Of a stretch of 64,000 nucleotides of DNA, positions 46,514 through 54,627 are shown piece after piece. Source of the DNA: Flavobacteriaceae bacterium (GTDB taxonomy: Bacteria > Bacteroidota > Bacteroidia > Flavobacteriales > Flavobacteriaceae). The notes beneath the pieces are model-generated. The model was not told the origin of the DNA. It saw only the letters and a list, made by a program, of their open reading frames with translations, and did no database searches. Both the position numbers and the translations under genes were made by a program. The DNA is taken from assembly GCA_029248405.1 (NCBI GenBank), contig JAQWJJ010000009.1, positions 1 through 64,000 on the forward strand, written 5' to 3'. Position 1 is the stretch's first letter, and each line of letters opens with the position of its first letter.

Positions 46514-49015
46514 ATGTCAAAATTAATTAGACCTAAATTCGGTTTTTCTCTCATCTTATTACTTTCTTTCGTCAGTTTGACTACAATGATGGCGCAACAA
46601 ACTTATCAACTCGATTGGGGTTTTAATATCAATGGCGCCAATGCATCACTGACCATAGAGCAGGGGGATACTGTTGAATGGACTTGGATCGATACCGGTC
46701 AGCACAATGTCGTCAATACGGCAAATGCTGTAGAGACATTTGACAGTGGCCTTCTGCAGGGCGTTGGGACTACATTTTCACATACATTTACAGTAATGGG
46801 TGTGAACGATTATCAGTGCACCCCACACAATAGCACTATGTTTGGTACAATAACAGTGACTGCACCGGCATCTAATGACTTTTATTTAGCACCAAACGGA
46901 GTCACTTGCATGTGTCCAAATGCTTCTGTTGGGGACTCTGGTGACCCAGGAAATGGGACTGTTTACACTAAAAGAACTCGTTCTGAAATAACCACTGCGA
47001 ATGCATCTACGACTTGCACCAGTGGAATAACAGATATGTCGTCCTTATTCAATCAAGTTATATTTAACGAAGATATTAGCAGTTGGGATGTAAGCACAGT
47101 CACCGACATGAACCAAATGTTTGCTGAATCTTTTGCGTTTGACCAGCCCATAGGTGATTGGGATGTCAGCTCAGTCACGAATATGAATGGCATGTTTTTT
47201 CAGGCAAGTGCTTTTAATCAACCAATCGGTGATTGGAATGTTGGACAAGTCACTGATATGACAGCAATGTTTAATGAAGGCGCTTTTAACCAACCTATTG
47301 ATGCCTGGGATGTGTCAAACGTAACCCAAATGTCCGCCATGTTTTATTTCAACTCAGCATTCAACCAAGCGCTTAATTCATGGGATGTCGGCAATGTGGG
47401 CAACATGTTGGATATGTTCAATAATGCTTCGTCTTTCAATCAAAATCTAAATAATTGGAACGTTAGTGGCGTGGTCAATATGTATGGGATGTTTCAGCGT
47501 TCATCAATGAATCAAGAAATTGATGACTGGAATGTGAGTTCAGTCATTAATATGAGTTGGATGTTTGAAGGATCCCCATTCAATCAGCCAATCAATAGTT
47601 GGAACGTAAGCAGCGTCTTAAACATGGAGGCAATGTTTGGTAATACGGGTTTTAATCAACCATTAGATAGTTGGGATGTATCCAGTGTCCTGTCGATGTA
47701 CAATATGTTTAATGAGGGGGCCTCTGATTTTGATCAAGACATCAGTTCGTGGACTTTTAATACAAGTGTGGACTTTACAGGGATGTTGAACAGCAGCGAT
47801 ATGAGTATTGAAAATTACGACTTACTGTTAGCGAGTTTGTATAATCAACCTCTTGTGAATAAAGAGTTTGGTGATTTCGGTCTGCAATATTGTAATCAGC
47901 AAGACCACGATGCCTTGATCAATGAAAAGGGCTGGACATTTGATGGAGGTCAATTAACAACCACAGGTATCATTGCTCCAGAATCAATTATAGCTGAAAC
48001 TGATCCCGGAGCTTGTGTGGCTTCCGGTTTGGAATTAGGGATACCTGACGTCTTTGGCTGTGGCACGTTAAGTGTGTCAAATGATGCGCCAACAGAATTT
48101 CCGATAGGTGTTACCGAGGTAACTTGGACAGTAATTGATGATAATGGAACAACAGAAACAAGTTTTCAATTTATTGAAATTCAATTAATTAGCGATGAGG
48201 CTGAAGTCTGTTATGTTTCAGCAGATGTGATTTCGCCGGAAAACAACCGAGTATTCATCACATCCGACCCAGATTTAAACGGTCAAAACGTAGATTTTCA
48301 CGAAGTTCTGCGTGAAACACCTTCAGGGGGGTATGAAACCATAGGGTTCATTGTTCCTCCTGAGAATTCCTATTTGGATGCCACATCGGATAATAATGCC
48401 CAGGCCTATCGATATAAGGTGCAAACTACAGATGTATGTGGTGAATTACTGACACTTTCTGACTTTCATAAAACCATTTTACTTCAGAGTAATATTGCAA
48501 CCGATAATTCAGTAAATCTATCATGGAATCCTTATATAGGCGTGGCATTCAATACTTATAATATTTACAGAAGTGTTAATGGAGCTAATTACGAATTGTT
48601 GTCGTCAATTTCATCGACTAATACCTCATACAATGACACCTCCGCTAATGTCGTGGACAACTTCTATGAGTATTACATCTCTATCGATGTGGCTTCGTGT
48701 AGTACTGATCCATTTCAAAGTTTTGAGCTAGAGTCCAATCGTGAGTTCATCAATCCGAATCTGTCAATCGGGGAAAGCAACTGGCTTAAGAACGCCATAA
48801 CCGTCTACCCAAACCCAACCTCGAAGTATCTGAATATACTCATTAACGGGAATTTTGAACTCCATGGATTAACGATTTATAATGCTATTGGTCAAAAGAT
48901 TTTAGAGACGAATGTTTTTAAACAGATAGATGTGTCCGAGATACCATCAGGGATCTATTATTTAGTGATCGGCTCAGACCAAGGAACAGTAACCAAAACA
49001 ATGGTCCGTAGGTGA
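46514..49015 (+). CDS. Cupredoxin-BspA-repeat surface protein, T9SS type A sorted
   Basis: A secreted 833-residue protein. Signal peptide about 1-27 (TTMMAQ). Residues about 30-118 form a cupredoxin domain with candidate type 1 copper ligands H64, C102, H105 and M109 (QHNV, YQCTPHNSTM). Ten BspA-like repeats (DUF285) of 23-25 residues follow, each around a W-D/N-V-S core and an MF-x-FNQPI core. Next come an HYR-like segment (about 520-565), a fibronectin-III-like region with VNLSWNPY, and a type A sorting domain (ITVYPNPTSKYLNI, GIYYLVIG). The ATG at 46514 is chosen since the signal peptide begins there. BspA repeats usually mediate adhesion; the copper domain is an unusual addition. Confidence 0.85.
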   Translation: MSKLIRPKFGFSLILLLSFVSLTTMMAQQTYQLDWGFNINGANASLTIEQGDTVEWTWIDTGQHNVVNTANAVETFDSGLLQGVGTTFSHTFTVMGVNDYQCTPHNSTMFGTITVTAPASNDFYLAPNGVTCMCPNASVGDSGDPGNGTVYTKRTRSEITTANASTTCTSGITDMSSLFNQVIFNEDISSWDVSTVTDMNQMFAESFAFDQPIGDWDVSSVTNMNGMFFQASAFNQPIGDWNVGQVTDMTAMFNEGAFNQPIDAWDVSNVTQMSAMFYFNSAFNQALNSWDVGNVGNMLDMFNNASSFNQNLNNWNVSGVVNMYGMFQRSSMNQEIDDWNVSSVINMSWMFEGSPFNQPINSWNVSSVLNMEAMFGNTGFNQPLDSWDVSSVLSMYNMFNEGASDFDQDISSWTFNTSVDFTGMLNSSDMSIENYDLLLASLYNQPLVNKEFGDFGLQYCNQQDHDALINEKGWTFDGGQLTTTGIIAPESIIAETDPGACVASGLELGIPDVFGCGTLSVSNDAPTEFPIGVTEVTWTVIDDNGTTETSFQFIEIQLISDEAEVCYVSADVISPENNRVFITSDPDLNGQNVDFHEVLRETPSGGYETIGFIVPPENSYLDATSDNNAQAYRYKVQTTDVCGELLTLSDFHKTILLQSNIATDNSVNLSWNPYIGVAFNTYNIYRSVNGANYELLSSISSTNTSYNDTSANVVDNFYEYYISIDVASCSTDPFQSFELESNREFINPNLSIGESNWLKNAITVYPNPTSKYLNILINGNFELHGLTIYNAIGQKILETNVFKQIDVSEIPSGIYYLVIGSDQGTVTKTMVRR
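47030..47790 (+). repeat. Ten tandem BspA-like repeats (DNA period 69-75 bases)
   Basis: Ten protein repeats appear in order at about 24-residue spacing, each with W-D/N-V then M-xx-MF and FNQPI. The tenth is degenerate (SSWTFNTSVDF). The DNA copies have diverged, so the array is old at the sequence level rather than a recent expansion. Confidence 0.88.
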
Positions 49016-49150
49016 GGCCATGTCGTTCAAAATAAAACTAGGAAAACCCGGCCATACTTAAGGCATAGCCCCGTTTTGATTGCATGGGCCACCTAAAAAT
49101 TGAATTTAACACAGTTTTATGTTTTTGATGGATCGTGTGGCATGATATTT

Positions 49151-49250
49151 TCAACTAACAGAACATAATGATGCATAATAGGTTTCATTGTAGTTAGTTA
49201 AATTGGTTAGTTAGTTGAGTCAACCGCACAGGGCAACCTGATGCGGTTTT
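49151..49250. repeat. Inverted repeat and terminator-like hairpin before rluF
   Basis: TCAACTAAC (49151-49159) is complementary to GTTAGTTGA (49210-49218), with GTTAGTTA repeats next to the second arm. Just beyond, AACCGCA (49222-49228) pairs with TGCGGTT (49242-49248), with an inner CAGG/CCTG pairing, then a short T-run to 49250. The latter could end the plus-strand BspA-type transcript. The rest of the 243-base gap holds nothing recognised. Confidence 0.5.
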
Positions 49251-49259
49251 CTTATGGTC

Positions 49260-50009
49260 TTAATTGTTATCGTGGTCGACAAATGGACTATTGTCGGAGC
49301 TTGCAATAGTGGTTTTGAGTTCATTGACTTCTTTTTGAGTCAAATCTCTCCATTGTCCTAAAGGTAAATCGCCCAAGTGCAGATGCATCAGACGTACCCG
49401 ATTAAGGCGGACGACATCGTATTCCAGATACTCACACATCCGGCGAATCTGTCGGTTGAGCCCTTGTACCAAAATGATTTTGAAGGCTGTTCGGCTCAGG
49501 CGTTCGACCTGACAAGGCTTGGTTACTGTGTCCAAAATCGGGATTCCTTGGCGCATGCGTTTGAGAAAATTTTCTGAAATCGGTCTATTGACATGAACGA
49601 TGTATTCCTTTTCGTGTAAGTTTCCTGCCCGAAGTATTTTATTGACGATGTCACCATTATTGGTCATGAGCAATAGTCCTTCGCTTGGTTTGTCCAGTCG
49701 TCCGACATGAAAGATGCGTTGTGGATGTTTGATGAAGTCCACAACATTTCCTTTGATCTTGCGGTCTGTGGTACAAGTAATCCCTACAGGTTTGTTCAGC
49801 ATGATATAGACATCTTCAGAAGGGGGCGTAAGTGGAGTGCCATTAATTTTGATCACCTCACCGGGCATGACACGGTCGCCCAATTGGGCCACTTGATCGT
49901 TGACGGTAACCACACCTTGTGTGATCAATTGATCTGCTTGACGTCTAGAGCAATATCCGTTGTCGCTAATGGCCTTATTGAGTCTTATGGATTCTGGATG
50001 GTGACTCAT
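49260..50009 (-). CDS. rluF: 23S rRNA pseudouridine synthase, RluF type
   Basis: A 249-residue pseudouridine synthase. The N-terminal S4 RNA-binding domain (RLNKAISDNGYCSRRQADQLI) is followed by the RsuA/RluB/E/F catalytic domain. That domain has the catalytic Asp in HVGRLDKPSEGLLLMTNNGD and the signature GLNRQIRRMCEYLEYDV. The RLDKPSEG form and MCEY are typical of RluF, which modifies U2604 of 23S rRNA; specificity is inferred from these motifs. The ATG at 50009 overlaps the uvrB stop (ATGA). Confidence 0.9.
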   Translation of the reverse strand: MSHHPESIRLNKAISDNGYCSRRQADQLITQGVVTVNDQVAQLGDRVMPGEVIKINGTPLTPPSEDVYIMLNKPVGITCTTDRKIKGNVVDFIKHPQRIFHVGRLDKPSEGLLLMTNNGDIVNKILRAGNLHEKEYIVHVNRPISENFLKRMRQGIPILDTVTKPCQVERLSRTAFKIILVQGLNRQIRRMCEYLEYDVVRLNRVRLMHLHLGDLPLGQWRDLTQKEVNELKTTIASSDNSPFVDHDNN

Positions 50010-52000
50010 AATTGTTCGAGTTGTTTTTGATAATGGTTCAATTGATCTCGCCATTGTGCCGCAGACACAAAATCGAGTTGTTTGGCTGAGGATTCCATTT
50101 GTTGACGGGTTTCCCGAATTTTTTTCTCTAATTCAGGCAGTGTCCAATAGGTCGTTTCTTTTTCTTCTGCTAATGCTTTAATCTTGGCCTCAGCGGGACT
50201 TATTTTGTCTTTTGCCAGAGCGTTGGTCATGGACTTAACTATCGCTCTCGGAATTTGACCATGATCTTTATTGTACTGGATTTGTTTTTTTCGGCGGTAT
50301 TCTGTCGCGTCAATCGTGGCTTGCATGCTTTTTGTGATTTTATCCGCGTACATGATGGCTTTTCCATTAAGATGACGTGCCGCGCGTCCAACAGTCTGGG
50401 TGAGCGATCGAGCACTGCGCAAAAAACCTTCTTTATCGGCATCAAGAATCGCCACTAAGGAAACTTCAGGAAGGTCTAAACCTTCGCGCAATAAATTCAC
50501 ACCAACCAACACATCAAAGATACCCAAGCGCAAGTCTTGCATGATTTCAACACGTTCTAGTGTCTCAACATCACTATGAATGTAACGACAGCGAATGCCT
50601 ACTCGAGTCATATATTTGGTCAGTTCCTCTGCCATCCGTTTGGTGAGTGTCGTCACCAAAACACGTTCATCTTTGTCTACCCGCTTTTGTATTTCTTCAA
50701 GCAGATCATCAATTTGGTTTTTACTCGGGCGAATTTCTATCGGCGGATCCAGAAGACCAGTGGGGCGGATGACTTGTTCTACATAAACACCACCGCAGCG
50801 CGAAAGTTCATAATCGGCTGGAGTGGCACTGACGTAGATGACTTGATTTTGAAGCGATTCAAACTCTTCAAATTTTAATGGTCTATTGTCCATAGCTGCT
50901 GGCAAGCGAAACCCATAATCGACCAGATTTTCTTTTCGGCTACGGTCACCGCCGTACATTGCACTGACCTGTGAGACACTGACATGACTCTCATCGACAA
51001 TCATCAAATAGTCCTCTGGAAAATAATCCAAAAGGCAAAATGGTCTCGTGCCAGGAAGCCTCTGGTCCAAATAGCGAGAATAGTTTTCGATGCCACTACA
51101 ATAGCCCAGTTCTCTGATCATTTCTAGATCAAAATTGGTCCGCTCTTCAAGACGTTTCGCTTCGAGATGCTTCCCAATTTCTCTGAAGTAATCCAATTGT
51201 TGGACCAAGTCATCTTGTATGGACTTGATGGCATTTTGCAGCACATCTTGTGAAGTCACAAACATATTTGCAGGGTAGATGTTGAGCCGGTCATAGGATT
51301 CAATGATGCTAAGATTTGCCGGGTCGAACGCCTCGATTTCTTCAATTTCATCACCAAAAAAATGAATGCGAAATGCGTGATCTGCATAACCTGGAAAGAC
51401 ATCCACCGTGTCGCCCTTAATCCTAAAGCGACCATTGTGGAACTCAGTTTCTGTCCTTGAATAAAGGCCTTGTACCAATTGATGCAGGAGTTTGGTCCTG
51501 GATATGATTTGTCCCTTTTGAAGCTCAATGACATTTTTCTTGAATTCTACAGGGTTGCCGATCCCATAAAGACAAGAGACCGAAGCGACCACAAGCACAT
51601 CACGACGCCCAGAAAGTAGAGATGAGGTGGTACTGAGCCTGAGTTTCTCAATTTCTTCGTTAATGGACAAATCCTTCTCGATATACACCCCACTGCTCGG
51701 GATATAGGCTTCAGGTTGGTAATAATCGTAGTATGAGACAAAGTATTCAACGGCATTATTGGGAAAAAACTGTTTGAATTCGCTGTAGAGTTGAGCGGCT
51801 AGCGTCTTATTGTGTGCCAAAACCAGAGTTGGTTTTTGGACTTGAGTCACAACATTGGCAACGGTAAAGGTCTTGCCACTTCCGGTGACGCCGAGTAATG
51901 TCTGCTGTCCTATATTTTGTTGCAAACCATCAACAAGTTGCCGGATGGCTTCTGGCTGATCACCTGTAGGGGTAAAATCACTAACGAGATCAAAGGTCAT
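50006..52000 (-). CDS. uvrB: Excinuclease ABC subunit B
   Basis: The 664-residue DNA-damage recognition helicase of nucleotide excision repair. It has Walker A (LLGVTGSGKTF), the beta-hairpin region (VSYYDYYQPEAYIPSSGVYI), the helicase motifs VDESHVSVSQ and TVGRAARHLNGKA, and a C-terminal UVR motif (MESSAKQLDFVSAAQWRDQL) that binds UvrC. Full length. Overlaps rluF by four bases on the same strand. Confidence 0.97.
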   Translation of the reverse strand: MTFDLVSDFTPTGDQPEAIRQLVDGLQQNIGQQTLLGVTGSGKTFTVANVVTQVQKPTLVLAHNKTLAAQLYSEFKQFFPNNAVEYFVSYYDYYQPEAYIPSSGVYIEKDLSINEEIEKLRLSTTSSLLSGRRDVLVVASVSCLYGIGNPVEFKKNVIELQKGQIISRTKLLHQLVQGLYSRTETEFHNGRFRIKGDTVDVFPGYADHAFRIHFFGDEIEEIEAFDPANLSIIESYDRLNIYPANMFVTSQDVLQNAIKSIQDDLVQQLDYFREIGKHLEAKRLEERTNFDLEMIRELGYCSGIENYSRYLDQRLPGTRPFCLLDYFPEDYLMIVDESHVSVSQVSAMYGGDRSRKENLVDYGFRLPAAMDNRPLKFEEFESLQNQVIYVSATPADYELSRCGGVYVEQVIRPTGLLDPPIEIRPSKNQIDDLLEEIQKRVDKDERVLVTTLTKRMAEELTKYMTRVGIRCRYIHSDVETLERVEIMQDLRLGIFDVLVGVNLLREGLDLPEVSLVAILDADKEGFLRSARSLTQTVGRAARHLNGKAIMYADKITKSMQATIDATEYRRKKQIQYNKDHGQIPRAIVKSMTNALAKDKISPAEAKIKALAEEKETTYWTLPELEKKIRETRQQMESSAKQLDFVSAAQWRDQLNHYQKQLEQL

Positions 52001-52097
52001 AGCGGTAAATGAATTTGGCTAAATTACGAAATTGATTTGGCTCCAACACCGATTCTTCTGTTCGGTTCCGGAGCATCAATTCAGGGACGACACTCTG

Positions 52098-52493
52098 TTA
52101 GTAACTGATGTCGATATAAAACTTAAATCTGACGGCTGTTGGGCTAGGACCCTCTGCAATGGGTAGTGCTTTTGTGTCAATCACCACCAGCTCTTGGCCA
52201 ATATAATCCGGTTGGGGCTGGTAAACATAATGTATGTGCTGCGTGATTGAGTCAACACGTAATGTACTGATCGTACTTTGTGAAGGCTGAATTGTGATCA
52301 AGGTTTGTGCTTCTGTAGCAAAGGGCCCAAGATCATAATTCAAGATGTCCTGATGGCGCATCGATATCTGTGGTGTAAACACCACGGTTGTAGCGGCATC
52401 TTCGTTCTGCGGTAGGCAAGAGCACAATAAGAATGCGGACAGCACAACAAAAAGAAGGCGACTCAAATAGGTATGACCCAATAAATTTACCAT
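52098..52493 (-). CDS. Small lipoprotein of unknown function
   Basis: A 131-residue exported lipoprotein. The hydrophobic N-terminus ends at a lipobox (LLCSC, Cys about residue 26). The rest is a small beta-rich domain ending RFKFYIDISY. I cannot assign a family. It overlaps the upstream pRiA4b-like gene by 7 bases, so it is probably its operon partner. It is close to uvrB but separated from it by 97 bases. Confidence 0.7.
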   Translation of the reverse strand: MVNLLGHTYLSRLLFVVLSAFLLCSCLPQNEDAATTVVFTPQISMRHQDILNYDLGPFATEAQTLITIQPSQSTISTLRVDSITQHIHYVYQPQPDYIGQELVVIDTKALPIAEGPSPTAVRFKFYIDISY

Positions 52494-53002
52494 TCTGAAT
52501 CATAAGATAGGCCATCGAGATCATCGTCATCGAGGCCATATTCATCAAATTCATCGTCTTGATCATCGTTTTCTGCTAAGCCCACAAATTCTGTCGAAGG
52601 CGCCTGGTCGGGCAGCTGGCCATGAGCAAAAAGAAGATTAGGATAAGTGACACCGTCTTGTGGTGAGGTGATTTCTGCCAATTCAATCAAAAAGGTCCAA
52701 TAATTCAGAAAGTCGTAGACATAGATCATCTTGGTCTGGTCCTTATCCAATACATCGGCAAGTAATGTGTCCCGCATCACACCAATATCGCCCTGCACTT
52801 CACTCATGTCGAACAATGGAAATTCTTCTCCCTGTTCCCACTGATCATTACTGATGTAAAAAGAAGCCATTTCATCTCCTTCAAAGCTAAAAGCTTGCGT
52901 GATGCTATTGTGAAAATCCTCTAAGGTCATGTTGTTGTCCAATTCAAGGTCTCGAAAGACATCTTCTTGGGCATTGAGAATAATTCTAAAACGGTAAATC
53001 AT
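52487..53002 (-). CDS. pRiA4b ORF-3-like (IS1096 passenger-like) protein
   Basis: This 171-residue cytoplasmic protein matches the pRiA4b ORF-3-like/IS1096 passenger TnpR-like fold (MIYRFRIILNAQEDVFRDLE, ITQAFSFEGDEMASFYISND, IYVYDFLNYWTFLIEL). The C-terminal ~30 residues are highly acidic (DDQDDEFDEYGLDDDDL). The family name comes from a mobile element, but no transposase, terminal repeats or target duplication is visible, so here it looks chromosomal. Function unknown. Confidence 0.82.
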   Translation of the reverse strand: MIYRFRIILNAQEDVFRDLELDNNMTLEDFHNSITQAFSFEGDEMASFYISNDQWEQGEEFPLFDMSEVQGDIGVMRDTLLADVLDKDQTKMIYVYDFLNYWTFLIELAEITSPQDGVTYPNLLFAHGQLPDQAPSTEFVGLAENDDQDDEFDEYGLDDDDLDGLSYDSEW

Positions 53003-53075
53003 AGACGGTACTTAAGGGGTAAAGTTAAAATTAATCAAACAGAAAACATACAAAAATTAATATTCTGACTGTTTA

Positions 53076-54101
53076 TTATTGGTGGCGAAAAACATGTACG
53101 GTAAAGGTCATGTTGGCCAAGAGTAAAAAGGCCACCACTTGATGAGCAAGTCCTAAAGCTACTGGTACTTGGAGCAAAAGCGTCAAGACCCCTAACAAAA
53201 ACTGAACGCCGACCAAGACTAAAAGAGACTTTAAAGCCCCTCTATGCGCCGGTAACTCAGTTCTTTTAAAGCCTAAATAACTCGCCCAACCTATTAAGCC
53301 AACGACAAGGTAGGCTAAAGTTCTGTGGACAAATTGAACGCCGCTTTTTCCTTCAACAAAATTTTTCCACACCGGCACGAGTTCTTCAGTAACTGTCTCA
53401 TGCATCCAAAGGCCATCACTCATTTTTGGCCAATGATTGTGGATCCATCCCGCATCAAGGCCAGCGACAAAGGCTCCATAGATGATCTGTATGACGAGTA
53501 CGAGGTAGCCCAGGCGCAGAATGTTTTTCATTCCAGACCATTGAGGTCCTCTCTCTTTGTGCTGGGCATAAATAAGGTCTAAGGCAACCCATAGCGTATA
53601 GGCAAAGGTCAAAAAAGCCGTGGTCAAGTGCATGGCCAGACGATAGTGACTCACATCAGGACGATCGACTAAACCACTCTTGACCATATACCAGCCCAAA
53701 AACCCTTGTGTACTGCCCATCAACATCAGTACAAGACACTTCCTGATGGTGCTGCGGCTGAGTTTCTTTGTGATTAAAAAGTAGGCAAATGGAAGCATAA
53801 ATACGAGTCCGATCACGCGTCCAATGACGCGATGGATCCATTCCCAGAAGAAAATGTCTTTAAACTCCTCTAAAGTCATTCGGTGGTTGATCTTCTGGTA
53901 TTCTGGATATTGCTTGTAAAGGTCAAAGGCGGCATCCCATTCTTGTGCATTGAGCGGAGGAATGGTGCCCGCAATCAATTGATAATTGGCAATAGACAAA
54001 CCCGAGTGGGTCAAACGGGTAATTCCACCAACTATCACCATAATGAAAATCAAGATACAGCCGCTCAATAACCAGTAAATGACGGGTTTAGTGTCTTTCA
54101 T
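53076..54101 (-). CDS. ctaA: Heme A synthase, COX15/CtaA family
   Basis: A 341-residue inner-membrane protein with about eight transmembrane helices that converts heme O to heme A for cytochrome oxidase. Paired His motifs are visible: EWIHRVIGRVIGLVFMLPFA and HYRLAMHLTTAF in the first half, and FVHRTLAYLVVGL and GLAHQVVAFLLL in the second. GGITRLTHSGLSI near the N-terminus is the family signature. The ATG at 54101 (MKDTKPVIYW) is preferred; it overlaps the GNAT gene by 14 bases. Last gene of a minus-strand run. Confidence 0.93.
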   Translation of the reverse strand: MKDTKPVIYWLLSGCILIFIMVIVGGITRLTHSGLSIANYQLIAGTIPPLNAQEWDAAFDLYKQYPEYQKINHRMTLEEFKDIFFWEWIHRVIGRVIGLVFMLPFAYFLITKKLSRSTIRKCLVLMLMGSTQGFLGWYMVKSGLVDRPDVSHYRLAMHLTTAFLTFAYTLWVALDLIYAQHKERGPQWSGMKNILRLGYLVLVIQIIYGAFVAGLDAGWIHNHWPKMSDGLWMHETVTEELVPVWKNFVEGKSGVQFVHRTLAYLVVGLIGWASYLGFKRTELPAHRGALKSLLVLVGVQFLLGVLTLLLQVPVALGLAHQVVAFLLLANMTFTVHVFRHQ

Positions 54102-54627
54102 ATGAGTCTTTTTTGAGTTGAAACCAGTTATAAATGTTTTTTTCTTCTCCTGGGTAGTGGTCGTGTTTTTCAAATTCAAAGCCAAGTTTTTCTAGGACGC
54201 TAATGGATCTCACATGTTCCACCATGGTAAAAGCCTTAATTAAATCAATCCCTTGATGGTCAAATCCATGAGTTATCAGGGCCCGAGAGGATTCTGTGGC
54301 AATGCCTTGACCCCAATATTCTGGCAAAAAACGATAGCCAATATCCGGAACACCGAGTTGTGGAATGTGTTTGAGGCCACAAAACCCAATGAGTTCTTGA
54401 TCCCCTTGATGCACAACTGCCATCCGGGCGTAACCGTAAGTGGCGTATTCGTTTAGCCATGTCCCTTCAATAATTTCTGCAGCGTGATCCCGTGTGGTGA
54501 TCAGAACATCACCTGTTTTTTCTTGAGTGGCTTTATTGGAGCCGAATCTCACAACCGCATCAATATCGTCTATGGTAAAAGGCCTTAGGAGCAGTCGTTC
54601 TGTGTTTATGGTTTTTGGTGTCGTCAT
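54088..54627 (-). CDS. GNAT family N-acetyltransferase (RimJ/RimL-like)
   Basis: A 179-residue acetyl-CoA-dependent transferase of the RimJ/RimL subgroup. NTERLLLRPFTIDDIDAVVR is the typical N-terminus. The CoA-binding turn is in YWGQGIATESSRALITHGFD, and VRSISVLEKLGFEFEKHD is the C-terminal signature. The acceptor amine is unknown. Overlaps both neighbours (cca by 4 bases, ctaA by 14), so it is translated with them. Confidence 0.9.
   Translation of the reverse strand: MTTPKTINTERLLLRPFTIDDIDAVVRFGSNKATQEKTGDVLITTRDHAAEIIEGTWLNEYATYGYARMAVVHQGDQELIGFCGLKHIPQLGVPDIGYRFLPEYWGQGIATESSRALITHGFDHQGIDLIKAFTMVEHVRSISVLEKLGFEFEKHDHYPGEEKNIYNWFQLKKDSYERH

Noticed and set aside
47030-47790. CRISPR-like or tandem non-coding repeat array
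   Set aside because: The period of 69-75 bases comes from BspA-type protein repeats in one open frame; DNA copies are divergent and there are no spacers.
49020-49080. Terminator directly after the cupredoxin-BspA gene
   Set aside because: CCCGG and CCCCG segments are present but do not form a good stem, and no T-run follows; the hairpin at 49222-49250 is the better candidate.
52487-53002. Remnant of an IS1096-like mobile element
   Set aside because: Only the passenger-like family match is present. No transposase, terminal inverted repeats or target duplication could be found around it.
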